A model generated the notes under the pieces. It made no database searches, was not told the origin of the DNA, and worked only from the letters and a program-made list of their open reading frames with translations. 64,000 nt of DNA from Bog-473 sp963779735 (GTDB lineage: Bacteria > Actinomycetota > Acidimicrobiia > Acidimicrobiales > RAAP-2), in contig CAVZZJ010000013.1 of the NCBI GenBank assembly GCA_963779735.1, forward strand, positions 1 to 64,000, in the 5' to 3' direction. Shown piece by piece: positions 59,705 to 64,000 of this stretch (its first letter is position 1; each line of letters begins with the position of its first letter). The position numbers and the translations under genes are program-made.

Positions 59705-61270
59705 ATGCCCGCTCTCGAACGCAAATGGTGGACGTTGATCGCTGTCTGCACCGCCATCTTCATGCTCCTCCTGGACATCACGGTGGTAAACGTGGCGCTG
59801 CCGGACATACAGCGCTCGTTGCATTCGACCTTCTCCGACCTGCAGTGGGTGGTGGACGCCTACTCGTTGACCCTCGCCGCCTTCCTGCTCACCGCCGGTG
59901 TCATCGGCGACATGTACGGCCGAAGGGGAGTGTTCGCAATCGGCCTCGCCGTCTTTTCGGCCGCCTCCCTGGTCTGTGGCCTCTCGACCAGCTCGCTCAT
60001 GCTCAACCTGTCGCGCGCCGTGCAGGGGGTGGGGGGCGCCATCATGTTCGCGACGTCGCTCGCCCTCATCGCCCAGGCGTTTGTGGGCCGGGACCGCGCC
60101 ACGGCCTTCGGCGTCTACGGCGCAGTCATCGGTGGCGCGGTGGCGATCGGCCCGTTGGTGGGAGGCGCCATCACCAGCGCCATCGGCTGGCGTTGGATCT
60201 TCTTCGTCAACGTCCCGATCGGGGTGGCGGCGATCGGCGTCACGCTCGCCCGGATCACCTCGTCCAAGGACCCACGGCCCCGCCGCATCGACTGGATCGG
60301 CTTCGTCTCCTTCTCGCTCAGCCTCTTCCTGCTGGTGTTCGCGTTGGTGCGCGGAAACGACTGGGGCTGGTCCAGTGCGAGAACGGTCGGCCTCATTGTC
60401 GCCTCGGTGGTCCTCATGGTGAGCTTCTTCGTCAATGAGCGGCTCACCCGCGATCCGATGCTCGAACTCGACCTTTTCAAGAGGCCAGCGTTCGTCGGCG
60501 CCTCCATCGTGTCGTTGACGATCGCCGCGTCCATCTTCGCCTCGTTCCTCTACCTCACCCTGTTCATTCAGGACGACCTGGGATACGCACCGCTCGCGGC
60601 GGGCGTGCGGTTCCTTCCGATCACCTTCCTGGCGTTCGCCGTCGCCCCCTTTGCCGGACGCCTCACCGTGCGCGTCCAGTCGCGCTTCCTCCTCGGGACG
60701 GGCATGCTCCTCGTCGCCCTCGGGCTCCTGCTCATGGGCACCACGCACGCCGACTCCACCTGGACGGTGCTCCTGCCCGGGTTCATCGCGGCCGGAGTGG
60801 GCATCGGGACGGTGAACCCGGTGGTGGCATCGGCCGCCATATCGGTGGTCGAACCGCAACGCAGCGGGATGGCGTCGGGTGCCAACAACACCTTCCGCCA
60901 GGTCGGTGTGGCCACTGGCATCGCCATACTGGGCGCGGTGTTTCAGAGCCAGATCGTCAGCCGTACGACGGCGGCCCTCAACCACACCGCCGTCGGAACG
61001 TCCATCCTGCGGCGGGGCGGGGCCCAACTCAGTGCCGCCATGTCATCGGGCGCCGTGCACCAGGCCGCGGCGCAGATCCCGCCGGCGGAACGCTCCGTCC
61101 TGCTCGACGCCTACCACGTCGGATTCTCCACCACGTTGAACCACCTGATGATCATCGGGGCCATCATCGCCCTCGTGGGCTCGGTGGGAGCATTCGCCCT
61201 GGTCCGCCAAAGCGACTTCATCGTTCCGGCCGGACATGACGCGGCCGTGCCTGAGGCGGTTGCGTCCTGA
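59705..61270 (+). CDS. DHA2-family (14-TMS) MFS transporter
   Basis: The ~521-residue EmrB/QacA-like transporter has motif D1 LLLDITVVNVALPDIQRSLH, motif A GVIGDMYGRRGVFAIG, motif C GAVIGGAVAIGPLVGGAITS and about 14 helices. The cytoplasmic RITSSKDPRPRRID precedes helix 7. It is the second DHA2 transporter here but has no MarR gene next to it. ATG 59705 is chosen over an open frame to 59642. Its TGA abuts the ClpS stop (TGATCA). Confidence 0.92.
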   Translation: MPALERKWWTLIAVCTAIFMLLLDITVVNVALPDIQRSLHSTFSDLQWVVDAYSLTLAAFLLTAGVIGDMYGRRGVFAIGLAVFSAASLVCGLSTSSLMLNLSRAVQGVGGAIMFATSLALIAQAFVGRDRATAFGVYGAVIGGAVAIGPLVGGAITSAIGWRWIFFVNVPIGVAAIGVTLARITSSKDPRPRRIDWIGFVSFSLSLFLLVFALVRGNDWGWSSARTVGLIVASVVLMVSFFVNERLTRDPMLELDLFKRPAFVGASIVSLTIAASIFASFLYLTLFIQDDLGYAPLAAGVRFLPITFLAFAVAPFAGRLTVRVQSRFLLGTGMLLVALGLLLMGTTHADSTWTVLLPGFIAAGVGIGTVNPVVASAAISVVEPQRSGMASGANNTFRQVGVATGIAILGAVFQSQIVSRTTAALNHTAVGTSILRRGGAQLSAAMSSGAVHQAAAQIPPAERSVLLDAYHVGFSTTLNHLMIIGAIIALVGSVGAFALVRQSDFIVPAGHDAAVPEAVAS

Positions 61271-61582
61271 TCAGGCCCGAGCGAGCGAGGCGGAGATCTT
61301 GCGGCGGTGGAGGTCACGCACGGCCGCCTCGGCTTCCTCCTTGGGTCGCACGGCCGCCACCGCCTTGCCCGTACGGTGAATGGTCCAGGCGAGCTGGTCG
61401 GCGCGTTCCACCGAGTGGTGGAAGATCTCCACGAAGGCCTGAATCACCGTCTGGAACGTGGTCACGTCGTCGTTCCAGACGATGATGGCCCAGAGATCCG
61501 CCTCGTCGAAGAACGCATCGATGTCCGCGTCGTCGACGGCGGGAGCGCCGATGGTGGACTGTCGGTCAAAGATGAGCGTCAT
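61271..61582 (-). CDS. clpS: ATP-dependent Clp protease adaptor ClpS
   Basis: The 103-residue adaptor carries the ClpS core: DLWAIIVWNDDVTTFQTVIQ then AFVEIFHHSVERADQLAWTI then HRTGKAVAAVRPKEEAEAAV, with the NDD and hydrophobic-pocket residues for N-degron binding and the DLHRRKIS tail. It delivers N-end-rule substrates to ClpC/ClpA. ATG 61582 has AUG context with no strong site seen. The stop TCA (61271-61273) directly adjoins the MFS stop on the other strand. It is single on the minus strand. Confidence 0.95.
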   Translation of the reverse strand: MTLIFDRQSTIGAPAVDDADIDAFFDEADLWAIIVWNDDVTTFQTVIQAFVEIFHHSVERADQLAWTIHRTGKAVAAVRPKEEAEAAVRDLHRRKISASLARA

Positions 61583-61692
61583 GAATGGGGGCGGCCCGAC
61601 AAAAGGGCCCCTACCAGGTTAGTCCCCCACAAGAGCATATGTGGCCCGCCCGGCGCGCCGAAGAGCCGGCCCGGAGGACCGTGCTCGGCGCC

Positions 61693-62852
61693 TCAGCTCC
61701 CCGGTGGACGAGGCAGCTTGGACGTGAAGGCGACACCCAGACCGAACGGTTGGCTTCCTTGGGGATCGTCGGGCGTTCGGTTGCGGACCCCCGGCCACTC
61801 GGCCCTCCCGAGCCCCGGGCGCTCGAGGAGCCAAGGGGCGGGGGGCGGCATCACCAGTCTCGTCAGGGCGTCGACGATCGACTCGTAGTTGACCCGCCAA
61901 CCCTGAAAGTGTCTCCACGAGTCGTCCAGGTCACGCTCCATGGGGAAGTGCACCTCTTCCAGCCGCTCGAAGCCGTCGGCGAACTCCGTCTTCGTCAGTC
62001 GCGTTCCCGACGTGGGCAACGGGTCGGGGTCGAAGGGTACCTGCAAGGCCCCGGCCATCGACCGCAGGCAGTTCGTCCCCATCGACAGGCAGAGCCGCGC
62101 CTGCCGTGGCGTCTGCGTGGGGCACACGGCGTGGTAGAGCGCGGCCGAGTCCATCATGGCCACCAGGCTGAGGAGCCAACTGCGAGTCGACACCGGCGAA
62201 CGGAACCACATGAGGGCGGGATAGTTCGTATGACTCTCCGAGACCGCGGCGGCCCAGCGCTCCCAGTCGGCGTAGAGCGCGGGTAGCTCGTCGATGTTCT
62301 GCAGCGCGTGGTGGCGGGCGAGAATCTCGGGGCCCCATGCCGGGGTGCCCGAGCGGGCCGCCAGCAACGTGACCTCCGTCTCGCGGGTGGAGAAGGCGTT
62401 GTAGAGCGCGGGGAGGCGATCTCCAGTGCCACCACCCCGAGGCCGACCCCGGCCCCTACGATCTCGAGCGCCTTGCTGCCCGAACCCGGGCTGGTTGCTA
62501 TCCCGAGGGTGAAGACGGACGACCCGGAGACCGCCAGGGCGGATCCGAAGTCCCGACCACTCGACCACCAGATGAGTAGGCCAAAACCCAGCACCAAGGA
62601 GCACAACCAGAGCACGAAGAGGGTCACCATCGCCGCCGGGCCGACGAAGGACATCGCCCGGTCACGTACCTCGTAGCTCGGCAGGCGCGGCAGAAGACGG
62701 CGGGCCGTCCAACCGATCACCCGGGCGATGGTGCGCATGGGTCGCGAGGAGGTGACGCGAGGGACCACCAGTGCGGTGAAGACGCTGACGGCCGTGGCAC
62801 CCAGGATGAGAACTCCGACGATCAACGCGACCGGGCGCAGGAACGCTTCCAC
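61693..62852 (-). pseudogene. Two-helix ion-channel-like membrane protein, frameshifted
   Basis: From ATG 62852 the frame gives two to three helices (VALIVGVLILGATAVSVFTA and SFVGPAAMVTLFVLWLCSLV then LGFGLLIWW) followed by a channel-like SGSSVFTLGIATSPGSGSKA then LEIVGAGVGLGVVALEI. At about 62415-62416 it breaks. A 4-base loss between ATC GC and CTC CCC moves the continuation (PALYNAFSTRETEVTLLAAR, PAWGPEILARHHALQNIDEL and so on) to another frame that ends at 61693. Restored, it would be about 385 residues of a K+-channel-like actinobacterial family. Both halves are otherwise intact, so the break is recent or a sequencing artefact. Confidence 0.75.
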
Positions 62853-62904
62853 CCCGTCATCCTGCCATGTCGCCCCTCAGGCCCCCTCGGGCGAGCGGAG
62901 ACGC

Positions 62905-64000
62905 CTACGTCGCGACGGCCTGCCCGCTGCCGATGAGACGGGACAGCTCGGCGGCCACGGCGGCCTCGTGCTCTGCGGCGTCTCGTCGGGCCAGCGATGG
63001 CCTCCACCGTCCCCTCATCAGCCAGATCACCGGCGTGAAGATGATCATGCCGGCCAGGTCGACGTAGAACCAGCGCTGCCATTGGTGCGGCGCCTCGGCC
63101 GCCCCCTTCTCCAGGTCCATCAGCGCGCCCTGGTGCGCGTTGATGTAGGCCAGTTGCTCCGAGTAGGGGACGACGAGGGTCGTCAGCTGCGTCTTGTACT
63201 TGTTCAACTCCAGCAGTCCGCTGACCCCGAACGCCTTCGCCGCTGCCGCGATGTTGGCGGGTGAGGGGTCCGCCGCCACGGCGGCGGCGGCGGCGGGATC
63301 CTTGGCCAACAGGGCGAGGAGGGACCCGTGGGTCGAGGCGAAGTCGATGACCGCGGGATGCTCCGCCACGAAGTCGGAGATGGTCTGGCCATGAACGACG
63401 TGGTTGGCGACCGAGAGGTTGTCCACCACCGGGTTCACGCTGGTGACGACGAGGGGGAGGATGAGGAAGGACAGGCCGATGACGACGCGCAGGACCCATC
63501 CCCAGAGGGCCAGTCCCGTGGCCACCAGGGCAGGGTTCTTGGCCTCCACCATCTCGGTGAAGCTGGCGATCCAGGGCGCGAACACGAAGGCGGTCCCTAT
63601 CGCCACGATCGAAGCCTGCACGGCCAGGGTGTAGTAGCTGGTATGGGGGTGCGTGGCGTTGCCCAGGAAGACGACCAGCATCACCCCGGAGAGGATCACG
63701 CCGAAGAGCATGAACGGCTTGCGCACCTTCAGTGCGTCCGAGAGCAGGCCGACGACGATCAGTGCGATGATGTCCGCCGTCCAGAACCAGGTGTTGAGGC
63801 CGTTGGACTGCGCCGTGGTGAAGCTGGTGCCGTTGGCGTTCTTGAAGATCACCGGGTAGTAGGTGGTGAACAGGCTGGCCGCGGCGTAGTACGCCAGGAG
63901 GAATGCCGCGATGCCGAACGAGGCCAGCACGAGATCCCAATGGACGATCTGCCGCCACGGGTGCTCCGACGCCGCCACGAGCTCTTGGTCGGTCAGGCCG
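62905..64000 (-). CDS. MFS transporter, N-terminal part outside window
   Basis: The C-terminal part is seen: about six hydrophobic helices (LASFGIAAFLLAYYAAASLF, LNTWFWTADIIALIVVGLLS, FMLFGVILSGVMLVVFLGNA, LALWGWVLRVVIGLSFLILP then LVVT, FYVDLAGMIIFTPVIWLMRG), with a long loop (STHGSLLALLAKDPAAAAAV and following) between two of the last helices. The frame is open to the window edge (GLTDQELVAASEHPW). WIASFTEMVEAKNPALVATG is a conserved MFS cytoplasmic loop. The long Ala-rich loop before the last helix is unusual for the superfamily. Substrate unknown; the beginning is missing. Confidence 0.85.
   Translation of the reverse strand, partial: GLTDQELVAASEHPWRQIVHWDLVLASFGIAAFLLAYYAAASLFTTYYPVIFKNANGTSFTTAQSNGLNTWFWTADIIALIVVGLLSDALKVRKPFMLFGVILSGVMLVVFLGNATHPHTSYYTLAVQASIVAIGTAFVFAPWIASFTEMVEAKNPALVATGLALWGWVLRVVIGLSFLILPLVVTSVNPVVDNLSVANHVVHGQTISDFVAEHPAVIDFASTHGSLLALLAKDPAAAAAVAADPSPANIAAAAKAFGVSGLLELNKYKTQLTTLVVPYSEQLAYINAHQGALMDLEKGAAEAPHQWQRWFYVDLAGMIIFTPVIWLMRGRWRPSLARRDAAEHEAAVAAELSRLIGSGQAVAT

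Noticed and set aside
59657..61027. 456-codon minus-strand frame opposite the DHA2 transporter
   Set aside because: Charged Glu/Arg/His-rich antisense of membrane helices; no start site and no family match.

Overview
The window is GC-rich DNA from an actinomycete-type bacterium, most likely a soil or sediment Acidimicrobiia-like or mycobacteria-like lineage. The evidence is several F420-type luciferase-fold (LLM) oxidoreductases, a mycothiol-type DinB enzyme, an Lsr2-like nucleoid protein, a group II truncated hemoglobin, a ClpS, an actinobacterial two-domain glyoxalase-fold protein and many GTG/TTG starts. The exact taxon is inference; there is no rRNA in the window.

1-37 kb is an accessory, catabolism-rich region. 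It holds three complete cytochrome P450s plus one P450 remnant, two LLM oxidoreductases, three SDR/MDR oxidoreductases, two NahE/DapA-like aldolases, a Cys-less thiolase with its DUF35 partner, two phytanoyl-CoA-type dioxygenases (one fused to an SCP2 domain), two nitroreductases, three amidohydrolase genes (two of them damaged), NTF2/EthD small proteins, and IclR, AraC and MarR regulators. The assortment resembles steroid, terpenoid or aromatic degradation islands. Several genes are broken: a frameshifted amidohydrolase, an AraC with a frameshifted end, a truncated amidohydrolase, a P450 with an internal deletion, an NTF2 gene with frameshift and deletion, and a decayed tyrosine-recombinase end. 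The island has therefore been reshuffled, or the assembly carries indels.

25.7-34.5 kb is the most coherent unexplained locus. A minus-strand set (beta-propeller, Ig-like protein, SDR, PhyH dioxygenase) is divergent from nitroreductase and SCP2-PhyH, which converge on a minus-strand set of NTF2, EthD, nitroreductase and amidohydrolase genes. A glutamate-type dehydrogenase and a zinc-finger/ADP-ribosyltransferase-like protein follow.

37-49 kb is a more housekeeping and regulatory stretch: a lone cyclic-nucleotide-binding protein, a membrane-anchored HtrA-like protease ending in a large hairpin, an Lsr2 homologue without the usual RGR motif in an AT-richer pocket, a NarL-type two-component pair, a UbiB-family kinase, a possible PD-(D/E)xK nuclease overlapping a GNAT acetyltransferase, a glyoxalase-fold protein, truncated hemoglobin and tRNA-Gly(TCC).

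49-64 kb has an LLM enzyme, a lipoprotein esterase, a fifth P450 locus, an aldo/keto reductase with no stop codon at its expected end (it reads 0.8 kb into a convergent FMN alpha-hydroxyacid oxidase gene), a cytidylate-kinase-like protein, an M48 protease, a CapA-type phosphoesterase, a PH-like protein, a peroxiredoxin, an ABC-F ATPase, a DHA2 transporter, ClpS, a frameshifted channel-like membrane protein and the 3' half of an MFS transporter that runs off the window.
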